Part shown: piece after piece, positions 54,101 to 64,000 of the stretch
How positions within the stretch are numbered: position 1 is the stretch's first letter
Layout of the letters: every line of letters starts with the position of its first letter
Origin: Luidia sarsii
Lineage: Eukaryota; Echinodermata; Asteroidea; Paxillosida; Luidiidae
Reading direction: 5' to 3'
Assembly (NCBI GenBank): GCA_949987565.1
Contig: OX465102.1
Location: 31,806,565-31,870,564 of the forward strand
DNA length: 64,000 bases
The notes under the pieces: model-generated
Told to the model about the DNA's origin: nothing
What the model saw: only the letters and a program-made list of their open reading frames with translations
Database searches by the model: none
Made by a program: the position numbers and the translations under genes

Positions 54101-55145
54101 ATTTAATAGCTTAGTTATTTAGTCAAACCTTCAAAACCTTTAAATCAAATATACATGGTAGTGCTGAAATTTACATACGTACACAAATTACACAATTGCT
54201 GTGCAGTGGTACAAGGAAATAGCATATTTCTTTAATGTCAACATTAGAACAGGATGTTCAATATTTTTGCATCTTTGTAAAAGTCATCCTTCACAAGTGA
54301 ATTGCTGTATTTTATCTTGTTAATGTGGACCATGGTGATTGTGATTACCATTTTCTCATGGATGATGAACAAAGTACTTACCTCAAATGCCTGGACAGTT
54401 ATTGAAATGAGAGAGAGATCTGGGTTTGTAGACATGATGGATGACGATTGAAGAAAGTAATGGAGAGGAGGTTTACTAGAGGGAAAGGTCAAAGGGGAAT
54501 GATGATGATAAACATTACCAAAAAAAACCACGAATTACTAGAATGACAATGACTTGATAGCTACTTCTGCATGGAAAGGCCACCAACTATATATGTGCTG
54601 GATAGATGGTAAGAGCACTAGTACACAAAACCAGTGGTGTCTGGTTCAAGTCCCTTTCCAGTCAAAGTCTCTGCGATTTTTAAAACTTGTTTAAACTTTC
54701 CCAGTCAGTCCTTTACTTGTTTGACTAGAATGATTAAGAACGGTAAGTGTGCAAGCAAGACAAGGTTTCATCGGATTACTAAAATATAAAACGTGCTGTG
54801 TGGAAGTTCTAAAGCAACATCTATGAATGTGCCGTTTCCCTTACAGATGTCGCCCTCGATAATATGCATCAAGAGGACAGGTACCTGCTGAAGAAACTAC
54901 TTCATGAGAACCCACAACTACTGAGCACATCTGGTCGGTTTCACTACGTCCGCTTTGCCGAGTTATTTGACATCCAAAGGGATGATATACGGACTTTTCA
55001 GTCAGCACTGGATGTTGTAGATTATATCAGTGCAACGAAGCCGGATGTCTGCACAGTTGCAGACATTTTAATGAAACTTGAAAAAAGTGGAAAATGTTTT
55101 GATACTGTCAGAAAGCTTTCCGAACAGATCGTGAAACGTAGCTGA
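51200..55145 (+). CDS. small death-domain-only protein, paralogous to the receptor tail
   Basis: Exons 51200-51259, 52382-52442, 54847-55145 (420 bp, 139 aa; phases 0 and 1). The start has a good context (AAAATGG); a splice-acceptor-like 'ctttattgcag' 14 bp before it hints at an upstream non-coding exon. The protein has a short polar N-terminus and then a helical domain that aligns along its whole length with the receptor's last two exons: LLKKLLHENPQL vs LLDRLLYGKPEL, FAELFDI vs LAKLFDI, YIS shared, TVADILMKLEKSGKC vs TVGDFLNKLYKSEKC. It has no signal peptide or TM, so it should be cytosolic. It could act as an adaptor or a decoy for the neighbouring receptor; that role is inference from homology and position. 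The death-domain label rests on pattern, not on a search. Confidence 0.82.
51817..52129. mobile_element. fold-back tRNA-type SINE (inverted pair)
   Basis: The two halves are near-perfect reverse complements of about 150 bp each, centred on repeated 'gtcttaagacgtcttaag'. The right half has a B-box-like 'gcgggttcgaatcccg' and 'gagctgcctgaaatat'; the left half has its complement. The shared 'ggcaaaacctca' ends bound the element. It is in intron 1 of the death-domain gene. Confidence 0.75.
53776..53850 (-). mobile_element. tRNA-derived SINE head (Leu/Ser-like)
   Basis: On the minus strand 'gctcggtggtcaagtggtt' (A box), a long variable-arm-like spacer, and 'gttgtgggttcgaatcccc' (B box) are present. 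The acceptor stem and a 3' tail are not evident, so it is a SINE, not a tRNA gene. Related to the fold-back pair at 51817-52129. Confidence 0.6.
54593..54660 (+). mobile_element. tRNA-derived SINE head
   Basis: 'gctggatagatggtaagagc' and 'gtgtctggttcaagtcccttt' sit at tRNA A-box/B-box spacing. It lies in intron 2 of the death-domain gene, about 190 bp before its last exon. Confidence 0.5.
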
Positions 55146-55279
55146 AATGTAATCATGTACATACATGTAGGATATGCATGTCGTGATATTTTGGTTATGA
55201 TATTGAAAGGGCATCCTGACGTTTGTGTCACCTTTCTTAACTACACTGTCTTACAACACAATGAAAGAAAACAAAATGA

Positions 55280-55285
55280 AATAAA
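55280..55285 (+). terminator. poly(A) signal AATAAA for the death-domain gene
   Basis: Canonical hexamer 135 bp after the TGA stop of the small death-domain gene. Confidence 0.6.
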
Positions 55286-56399
55286 CTCTACTCTGTGGTG
55301 TGTTGCAGTTCTCAAACGGGCTTCAACACCAACTGCGTTTGCACAGAATTGTTCTTGTCTCGATGCTCGATCGCTGCCTCAAACCGCTCTGCCTAAAATT
55401 GTATACTTAATTGGCCTATTATGTCAGACCAAGGAGGTATTAGCTCGCCTAATACCTCCCTCGTCATCAGACCCATTAGAGTCGCAACTTATTGCTCAAA
55501 CCTCGTAGACTTTCCCATTATGAAGTAGGGGTGTCTGGAAACTCTTACAATAACCACTTCGCACCCATCGGGCCATCTTTGAGTTTTTAGTACACATGAC
55601 TGTCAAACAGTGTTTTTAATAATGTGCCGTTTTTCAAACTCGCGAAATAATCCGTAACAATATTGTGAGTACACTATAATGAATACGCGAGTCAAACTTG
55701 GCACAATCAGACGTCTGTGTAGCTTTTGTCATGCTGCATAAATGTATTGTTTTGTGGTAGACTGAAAAGAGTCTTTGTTTGAAACTTGAACGATTGTGGT
55801 GCCCGGATTTGGAGGTCCCGGCGCCAAGTCTTTTTGTTTGAGGAGAAAACCATCTGCACATAAATTATGTTCATTTCTGCCTTACAAAGATTTGAATAGT
55901 CGTAGTACCACATTAGCATCTTGGAGATGAATACACTCAGATATCCCTTTTTCTACAATGTACTACAGATACACGTTTTTAAAAGACACCAATACTTCCA
56001 TGTTTGGAGAAATCTAAATTGGATTAATGATGATGCCATAATAGGTGTCCTTATTCGTTATAGCACCGTAGAGACATGTACATTATCGATGCCATTATGA
56101 CAAAATACGTTCTTTAGACCTATTTTTTGCAAATGGTGTACATTTGATTGGAAAATCAAATTTTTACAAGGATTATGTAACAGTACAGTACATTGTGACA
56201 GTACAATACCGGAAAATGCATGTATGCTATTATATGACTACATTATAGTTGTTATATAATATACTATAGGTATTATAGTTTCTGCATTTGAAGGAATAAA
56301 TCTGTGGTTATTTTGTACTGAATAATGTGGTTCATGTCATGACTTATCAGTAACACCGTAGACGCCTTTACATTCTAGAGATTCCTGCACCGATGCAAT
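55286..56399. other. intergenic
   Basis: It contains the third copy of the dispersed repeat seen at 1-130 (about 55690-55850). A short inverted pair 'taggaggtattagctcgc'-like sequence lies near 55430-55460. No gene is supported. Confidence 0.4.
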
Positions 56400-56746
56400 C
56401 TCGTTTCCGATTGGTCAGTTTTGCAATATCTCGTTTCCGATTGGTAAGTTTTGCAATATCTCGTTTCCGATTGGTCAGTTTTGCAATATCTCGTTTCCGA
56501 TTGGTCAGTTTTGCAATATCTCGTTTCCGATTGGTCAGTTTTGCAATATCTCGTTTCCGATTGGTCAGTTTTGCAATATCTCGTTTCCGATTGGTCAGTT
56601 TTGCAATATCTCGTTTCCGATTGGTCAGTTTTGCAATATCTCGTTTCCGATTGGTCAGTTTTGCAATATCTCGTTTCCGATTGGTCAGTTTTGCAATATC
56701 TCGTTTCCGATTGGTCAGTTTTGCAATATCCGATTGGTCAGTTTGC
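56400..56746. repeat. 30-bp minisatellite, 11 copies plus a partial; CCAAT array
   Basis: The unit 'ctcgtttccgattggtcag' + 'ttttgcaatat' (30 bp) is repeated almost identically; only the second copy differs ('gtaag'). Each unit has one ATTGG (inverted CCAAT). Because the unit is 30 bp and lacks stops in several frames, long open frames appear on both strands; they are shadows. About 56750-57040 that follows resembles the MITE at 35995-36193. Confidence 0.95.
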
Positions 56747-58302
56747 TTGACCGCGATCCCGATAGCCATTTGAGTAAGCGAGCCAACAAGAGCGGGCGTA
56801 GGCCTCGGCTCCAACTCATCGTCTCAATAATTAATTATATTCAAAAGATGAAAACACAGTCAGTGTTCTTTGTTGAAGTTGAAGCTTTTGAATCATTTAC
56901 ATAACATAAATTCAAGATAATGTTGAGTTTAAACGAAATGAAATTAATTTAAAAAAGAGACTAAACTTCAAGCTCGAAGCCACAAGTGTCCAGTTGCTAT
57001 GCCTGATACTTTAAAATGGATACTTACGAAGGCGGAGCCTGAGCATGGGAAGATTTAGGTTACACTCGAGTGACTGCTTTTATGTTAGGGTGCGTTAGAA
57101 GGAAGTGACGTCAGAGCAAACCGGTGCTGACCGGTACAACGCAGCAAAGAAAGAATCCTGTCAGTTACATTAAAACCCCGCAAGACGCTTATGTTACCCC
57201 ACATGCGGGCTCATCACAGACACTCGGACTTGCACTGCTCATTTGAAACACTTCTCTAAACTCTTTGCATGTTTCTTCCTGTTTCATTGATGAAACAGAA
57301 TAGCGATAACTGATTATCATCATAGGCTCGTGAAGATGAAGAGGGTCATTGTCCACGTTGATTGATTGACGTGACTGACGAGGCCGAGTGCGCCACAGGC
57401 AAGACCTCGTGCATGCAGTTATAGCGTCTGGTTTTGCAGCGATGGAAGCAGCTCGAACCTTCCTCCTCTATCTGTCGTTTGACCTTGAGTGAATTCCTCC
57501 GGTTATTCTCAAACTGTGAGATGTGCTTTGTTGACTGAATGGCGCCAATCACAACGGTCAGTGGCCACATTGCTCTACTGCTGGCAGCCTGACAGGCACC
57601 GAGGGACTTCTTAAGGCAGTCTTTGAAGCCGTTTTGTTCGGCGCCCCTGTCACGATATGGCCTTGGAAAGTTCGCCATACAGACCTTATGCAAAATAATG
57701 GTAATCCTCCATTCTGGAAACGTGCCTCGCCCATCGGTTCCTAAGGTGCAAGGCTTCAATACTATAGAGACTTCAGCCTTTTGAAGGACATCGAGATTTG
57801 TGATGAAGTCACTCCAGTGGATGTTAAGTATGGTGCGAAGACAGCACTGATGGAAACGCTCAAGGAGACGGAGTTGCCTGTGATATGTGACCCAGGCCTC
57901 GGAGCCATAGAGAAGGCTGGTGAACATCCACGGCACGGTATACGCTGATCTTGGTCTTGTTCTTCAGAATCTTGTTGTTCCAAACCCTTTTGTACAATCT
58001 GACGAAGGTGCTATTTTCCTTTTGCCAATTTCCTTGCCGTTCATACCATCAGAAGAGGTGATACAGCCCATAGATAAACTGATTTACTGAGTTTAGCTCA
58101 AGATCGTTGATGATGATGTGAGATGGATGATGTTCTTCTCGGGGACCAGGCTGGTGAAGATATTTTCTTTAGACTGACCTCGAGGCTAAAGAGCTGACGG
58201 GACCAGCAAAGCAGGTATACGCTGCAGAGCGTGTTCCGTGTGAGCGACGACGGCAGCGTCATCTGCGAAGAGGAGGTCCCGGATCAGCCTCTCCTGTCTG
58301 GA

Positions 58303-58670
58303 GCCCTTTTCACACTATGGAACCAGTTCAGTTTGCCACACCAACACCTCCGCAACCGTTCACACCAGACCCATTTGCTCCCGACGACACTATTTCCCGG
58401 GAATATGCACGGTCCTTTCACACTGGCAATCAATCCCCGGGGAATGTGTAAACGGAGGGCGCCCTTTTGGAAGTTTGCAAATGGACGCAGACAAGTGGGT
58501 TAAATAAAAACCCGCCGACGGTCACATGCACACTACATGGTAGTTGTTTTTCCCCGGGGAAAACGTTAAACCCCAGGCTTTCCCCTTCTACCCTTCTCCC
58601 GAGCAGGTGAATTTTATCGAAAATGTTCTCGAAAATTACCCAGGAATTTCGTCTAGTGTGAAAGCCCCTT
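58303..58670. mobile_element. non-autonomous TIR element nested in the LINE
   Basis: The ends 'gcccttttcacacta' and 'tagtgtgaaagcccc' are imperfect inverted repeats. They split the LINE between its RRLQ and LIRDLLFADD motifs. The interior is GC-rich with 'cccggg'/'ccccgggg' runs and no protein. Confidence 0.65.
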
Positions 58671-58805
58671 TGTTGTGGGCCTGCAAGCGCCGTAGATTGA
58701 ACAGGCTGCCATCCGGTACCTGATGCACCCGATGCGGTCCACATCGTCAAGAACGGTATTCAGTGACCTGCCTAAGCCATACTGATGAAGAAGATGCTGA
58801 ATAGA

Positions 58806-59357
58806 GCTGTTGCCAATAAGATACAACCCTGCTTCACATTATTGGAGATGGGGAATCAATGGCTAGAGCTGTTGCCAATAAGATACAACCCTGCTTCACA
58901 TTATTGGAGATGGGGAATCAATGGCCAGAGCTGTTACCAATAAGATACAACCCTGCTTCACATTATTGGAGATGGGAATCAATGGCTAGAGCTGTTGCCA
59001 ATAAGATACAACCCTGCTTCACATTATTGGAGATGGGGAATCAATGGCTAGAGCTGTTGCCAATAAGATACAACCCTGCTTCACATTATTGGAGATGGGG
59101 AATCAATGGCTAGAGCTGTTGCCAATAAGATACAACCCTGCTTCACATTATTGGAGATGGGGAATCAATGGCTAGAGCTGTTGCCAATAAGATACAACCC
59201 TGCTTCACATTATTGGAGATGGGGAATCAATGGCTAGAGCTGTTGCCAATAAGATACAACCCTGCTTCACATTATTGGAGATGGGGAATCAATGGCTAGA
59301 GCTGTTGCCAATAAGATACAACCCTGCTTCACATTATTGGAGATGGGGAATCAATGG
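58806..59357 (-). repeat. 62-bp tandem array, 9 copies, derived from an RT motif
   Basis: The unit 'gagctgttgccaataagat' + 'acaaccctgcttcacattatt' + 'ggagatggggaatcaatggcta' (62 bp) reads on the minus strand as SNNVKQGCILLATA. This is a match to the conserved NGVKQGCVLAPTLF segment of LINE RTs. 62 is not a multiple of 3, so each copy shifts frame. Copies are almost identical. Confidence 0.9.
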
Positions 59358-59531
59358 CTCCCACAGCTCACCGTCGAGTCGGATATGGCCGCGTTGGTCT
59401 TCGTGCAGTTGGACATGTTCAGGAATTTTCAGGGCAGCCAACAGCCACAGACCTTTCCTACTCACAGTATCCAAAGCTTTAGTTAGATCACGGAGGAAAC
59501 TTCTTATTCCTCCATGGTTATAGACCGACAA

Positions 59532-60039
59532 AAGTTGCTTAGAGCCGGCCCCTTATCTTGCTAGTGGCCAAGGATTTAGTCAATTATCGCCCCTTCCCGC
59601 AAATTTGCCGTTTAAATGCATTATTACTTGCGTGAGACAAACAGCGTCCTCATGTGGACATTATTGTCCAACGTTTTGCTGGAAATAGAGTTCTCAAAAA
59701 CGACTCTTTATCATTTTTTGGTCATCGTAAGTTGTGTCTTGAGGTTTTTTCTTCGTAAATCCAGCTTGTTTGGTACCCTCGTACAATAATGCGGCAACTC
59801 TTCCACTTGAATGGTAAACTTGTACCAGTCATTTCCCCTTAATATGTTCCAAATAAAAGTGTTATCGCTTGATTAGCCGCCAAAGACTCCTCATTAAAAA
59901 GTTGTTTAAGACTTGAAGGTTTGCACGGAGGTAAAGTGGAAGATTTGCGGCGACAACATGTAACTCATCTCTTTTGAGGAGTGTGTGGCATCTCGCCAAC
60001 ATCTTGCGTCTGTTGCTGGGCAACACCATAGGCTACATT
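59532..60039. other. no gene seen
   Basis: Between the LINE and the Penelope-like RT relic. A bias toward Penelope-like coding may begin before 60039 (about 59880-60039), but I could not read it with confidence. Confidence 0.3.
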
Positions 60040-60445
60040 TTGAGTTTTGACGTGGTCTCTCTCTTCACCAGTGTTCGTACGGATGATGTCTGCACTATTT
60101 AAAGGAACGCCTCTCCCAGGACTCACCGGACCAGATCCACGACCTCCTCAAGTTCTTCCTCTCCTCATCCAGCTTCCGGAAGGAACCTATAATTATGGGA
60201 TGTCCTATAGCCCCGGTTCGGAACGACATGTTTATAGAGGAGTTTGAGCAGACTGCATTGCCACAGCTGATTGTACTACGTGGATGTCACATTTGTCATC
60301 TGGCAGCACGGCCAATACAAACTCCAGCTATTCGTGGATCACATCTTCATAGTCGCATCCAGTTCACCATGGATCAGGAAAAGGATGGCAGCATCTCTTT
60401 CCTGGACGTTAGGTGTCCAGGCAGCAGAAAGTATTTTAGTGCAGT
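60040..60445 (+). mobile_element. Penelope-like reverse transcriptase relic
   Basis: Three shifting plus-strand frames give the Penelope RT motifs in order: FDVVSLFTSV, then MGCPIAPVRNDMFIEEFEQ, then YYVDVTFVIWQHGQYKLQLF, then IQFTMDQEKDGSISFLDV. The catalytic YVDD reads YVDV, so the active-site aspartate is lost. At least two frameshifts separate the blocks. It has no endonuclease nearby. Confidence 0.8.
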
Positions 60446-60822
60446 CAGAATTCAGTGATATTTCCTATTTTGCTCTTTATCCTTGATTGCTCACATTTTC
60501 TCATGCCAGTGAACTGCCACCTGTAATTCTTGTATTCTACATATTTTAAGATTGTATCAAGCCGAACATTTCAATTCATTATATACTCTTAATTTATAAA
60601 AAAATATGTTTTTTTTGTAGATGACGAGGGTATAGCATTAAAGTAAAAGTTATAATATCCTCTGAGTCTGTGATGAACTTGTTGGAAAGAGCTAGGTTGC
60701 TCTGGCAACCCAGGTCCTTCATAGTTGGGTTTCCGGTAGACCCGCCGAGTGAAGGAGTGGTCTCAGAACTGACGAAGTTACATATATGTAGGTATTCCAT
60801 GCAAATCCTCCCCCCAAAAAAT

Positions 60823-60959
<137 letters not shown>

Positions 60960-61779
60960 CAGAATAAAAAAACCCACACGATTCCTTTTAGATGCATTTG
61001 AAAACTACATAACATGAAATAGCATAACGATGATCTGACATTGAATTCCCGGTGAAGCGAGCAAAGGTTAATTTATCACTGTTACTCAACTATTCATAAT
61101 TCACTAGAAGAAGGTGAACCTCGTACAGGCAACCTATCGAACAAATTGATTGAACACTAGTTCCGGGTTTGCGGAGTGTAGACATGCATGGTGTCGTATA
61201 TGTGTACAGCAATGGGGAAAAGATTTTTGTGCTGTTGTCTGGTGGCATGTCATGAGATTTGTTGGCATAAGTAGGCCAAGGCCCTATATCGATGAAAATG
61301 CTTCATGAATGCAAACTCGTCGTGTGTTAACTGACTTGGTCAGCGTTCCAAAGACAGGCAAGCAGGAGGTACTTGGGAAAATAAATGGAAGGAGCCAAGT
61401 TTTAGACACCAACTCCAGAGGTTTTTTTTTTTTGAATGATTTAATACCACATCAAACAGTGGAAGGACCGGCAATTGCAGGATTTGTTTGTCTCGAGGAG
61501 ATTCTCACTTGAAGTTTTTTGTCTCTTTCTCGCAAATTGCTTTTGATTCCGCTATCAAAAGCCTCTTTTGCAGTTATGTGCCTATTCGGTTAAGTGCACG
61601 CGCACAGCTTGTTCACTGAAGGAATTATAGAAACGAACTACAGGCCTATGCGCTAAACCTGACTGCATTACTGCCCTTCACAGTTAGGTATACATCGTTA
61701 GGTATGTTGACTTGTCAACCTCGTTGTTGGCGACTCTATAATTTCAGTCTACTCCAAACAGTCCAACTCAGCTCATCAC
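60960..61779. other. no gene seen
   Basis: Moderately AT-rich flank with a short open frame at 61309-61512 that shows no motif and no splice support. Confidence 0.3.
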
Positions 61780-64000
61780 CACAAAATCCACATACCAACA
61801 GTCTCATCACCACAACATCCACCTACCTACAATCCCATCACCACAACATCCACGTTCCTAAAGTCTCATCACAACAACATCCACATACCAACAGTCCCAT
61901 CACCACAACATCCACGTTCCTACAGGCTCTGCACAAAATCCACGTACCCTACAGGCTCATCACCACAACATCCACGTACCCTACAGGCTCATCACCACAA
62001 CATCCATGTACCCTACAGGCTCATCACCACGTACAACATCCGCATACTCTACAGTCTCATCACCACAACATCCACATACCCTACGGTCTCATCACCACAA
62101 CATCCATGTACCCTACAGTCTCATCACCACAACATCCACGTACCCTACAGTCTCATCACCACAACATCCATGTACCCTACAGTCTCATCACCACAACATC
62201 CATGTACCTTACAGGCTCATCACCACAACATCCATGTACCCTACAGTCTCATCACCACAACATCCACGTATGCTACAGTCTCATCACCACAACATCCATG
62301 TACCCTACAGTCTCATCACCACAACATCCATGTACCCTACAGGCTCATCACCACAACATCCATGTACCTTACAGGCTCATCACCACAACATCCATGTACC
62401 CTAGAGGCTCATCACCACAACATCCACATACCCTACAGTCTCATCACCACAACATCCACATACTCTACAGACTCATCACCACAACATCCATGTACCCTAC
62501 AGGCTCATCACCACAACATCCATGTACCCTACAGTCTCATCACCACAACATCCACACTCTACAGTCTCTTCACCACAACATCCACATACCCTACAGTCTC
62601 ATCACCACAACATCCATGTACCCTACAGTCTCATCACCACAACATCCATGTACCTTACAGGCTCATCACCCCAACATCCATGTACCCTACAGTCTCATTA
62701 CCACAAGATACATGTACCCTACAGTCTCATCACCACAACATCCACGTACCCTACAGGCTCATCACCACAACATCCATGTACCCTACAGGCTCATCACCAC
62801 AACATCCATGTACCTTACAGGCTCATCACCACAACATCCACGTACCCTACAGTCTCTTCACCACAACATCCACATACCCTACAGTCTCATCACCACAACA
62901 TCCACACTCTACAGTCTCTTCACCACAACATCCACGTACCCTACAGTCTCATCACCACAACATCCATGTACCCTACAGGCTCATCACCACAACATCCACG
63001 TACCCTACAGTCTCATCACCACAACATCCACGTACCCTATAGGCTCATCACCACAACATCCATGTACCCTAGAGGCTCATCACCACAACATCCATGTACC
63101 CTACAGGCTCATCACCACAACATCCATGTACCCTACAGTCTCATCACCACAACATCCATGTACCCTACAGTCTCATCACCACAACATCCACGTACCCTAC
63201 AGTCTCATCACCACAACATCCATGTACCCTACAGTCTCATCACCACAACATCCATGTACCTTACAGGCTCATCACCACAACATCCATGTACCCTACAGTC
63301 TCATCACCACAACATCCACGTACCCTACAGTCTCATCACCACAACATCCATGTACCCTACAGTCTCATCACCACAACATCCATGTACCTTACAGGCTCAT
63401 CACCACAACATCCATGTACCCTACAGTCTCATCACCACAACATCCACGTATGCTACAGTCTCATCACCACAACATCCACATACCCTACAGTCTCATCACC
63501 ACAACATCCATGTACCCTACAGGCTCATCACCACAACATCCATGTACCTTACAGGCTCATCACCACAACATCCATGTACCCTAGAGGCTCATCACCACAA
63601 CATCCACATACCCTACAGTCTCATCACCACAACATCCACATACTCTACAGGCTCATCACCACAACATCCATGTACCCTACAGGCTCATCACCACAACATC
63701 CATGTACCCTACAGTCTCATCACCACAACATCCACACTCTACAGTCTCTTCACCACAACATCCACATACCCTACAGTCTCATCACCACAACATCCATGTA
63801 CCCTACAGTCTCATCACCACAACATCCATGTACCTTACAGGCTCATCACCCCAACATCCATGTACCCTACAGTCTCATTACCACAACATACATGTACCCT
63901 ACAGGCTCATCACCACAACATCCACGTACCCTACAGGCTCATCACCACAACATCCATGTACCCTACAGGCTCATCACCACAACATCCATGTACCTTACAG
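61780..64000. repeat. 32-bp minisatellite with 1180-bp higher-order period
   Basis: The unit 'agtctcatcaccacaacat' + 'ccacgtaccctac' (32 bp) has variants (catgta, cacgta, cacata; agtc or aggc; a shortened 'ccacactct'). The same run of variants recurs 1180 bp apart: the TAG-bearing unit at 62402 and 63582, the short unit at 62551 and 63731, 'caccccaac' at 62670 and 63850. The array continues past the window. It reads open for 626 codons simply because the unit lacks stops. Confidence 0.97.

Larger units (their letters stand above)
57346..59531 (-). mobile_element. RTE/CR1-type LINE relic, reverse transcriptase domain
   Basis: Reading the minus strand, the order of RT motifs is kept despite frameshifts: DLTKALDTVSRKGLW (near 59490), SNNVKQGC (near 59340), PDGSLFNLRRLQ (near 58700), LLFADDAAVVAHTEHALQR (FADD at 58258-58269), then the C-terminal LLYGSEAWVTYHRQ with LLERFHQCCLRTILNIHW. 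The relic carries two later changes: a 62-bp tandem amplification at 58806-59357 and a nested element at 58303-58670. It cannot be active. Confidence 0.85.

Noticed and set aside
56368..56814. 148-codon minus-strand and 126-codon plus-strand open frames with a 10-residue repeat
   Set aside because: The 30-bp unit lacks stops on both strands; no promoter, splice site or composition supports a protein.
61704..63584. 626-codon open frame on the plus strand
   Set aside because: It is a 32-bp satellite read through; three frames are open at once, the 32-aa period follows from 3 x 32 bp, and it ends at a chance TAG variant.

Overview
This is an intron-rich animal genome window. It has GT-AG introns, genes spread over 4-14 kb, many minisatellites and abundant retroelement debris. 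No exon resembles bacterial or viral sequence. The gene set (a Mesh-type NIDO/AMOP/VWD/Sushi protein, a death-domain TNF receptor, a CHIC protein, a TMEM272-like protein), the Penelope-like elements, and recurring short motifs such as TAGGCCTAC suggest an invertebrate deuterostome, most likely an echinoderm. That placement is inference from sequence style, not a search result.

I assembled five complete gene models by hand from conserved protein motifs, splice consensus and intron phase. On the minus strand: a CHIC1/CHIC2 homologue (1015-5891, 5 coding exons, 167 aa); a four-helix TMEM272-like membrane protein (7553-15875, 6 exons, the first carrying only the ATG); a Mesh/SUSD2-like junction protein (20863-34553, 18 exons, 1260 aa); and a TNF-receptor-superfamily protein with a C-terminal death-like domain (42570-49732, 7 exons plus a duplicated exon block). 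On the plus strand, head to head with the receptor, lies a small gene (51200-55145, 3 exons, 139 aa) that is little more than the same death-like domain. The receptor and the small protein share a phase-1 intron at the same place ahead of the domain, so one tail probably arose from the other by local duplication.

Repeats by region. 1-5.9 kb: a Penelope-like GIY-YIG endonuclease relic, a 29-bp array and a foldback element inside CHIC. 11.85-15.17 kb: a 56-bp minisatellite of about 59 copies in intron 1 of the TMEM272-like gene. 16.5-18.9 kb: a 1.19-kb tandem duplication. 19.5 kb onward: dispersed hammerhead-ribozyme-like modules. 36.8-39.9 kb: a second Penelope-like 3' end with a hammerhead-like motif, a 168-bp foldback hammerhead element with a 13-bp target duplication, and a 5'-truncated Penelope copy that also has a 13-bp target duplication. 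40.3-42.5 kb: about 31 copies of a 74-bp hairpin-forming unit directly after the receptor stop codon. 47.6-48.2 kb: a 68-bp array. 49-52.1 kb: inverted-repeat elements and a fold-back tRNA-type SINE. 56.4-56.7 kb: a 30-bp array of CCAAT boxes. 57.3-59.5 kb: an RTE/CR1-type LINE relic in which an RT motif has been amplified as a 62-bp tandem array. 60.0-60.4 kb: a Penelope-like RT relic. 61.8-64 kb: a 32-bp minisatellite with a 1180-bp higher-order period that runs off the window.

The most notable system is the receptor/adaptor pair: a receptor with an in-frame duplicated cytoplasmic exon block, a hairpin array in its 3' flank, and a divergent soluble death-domain paralogue. Next is the family of hammerhead-like foldback elements.
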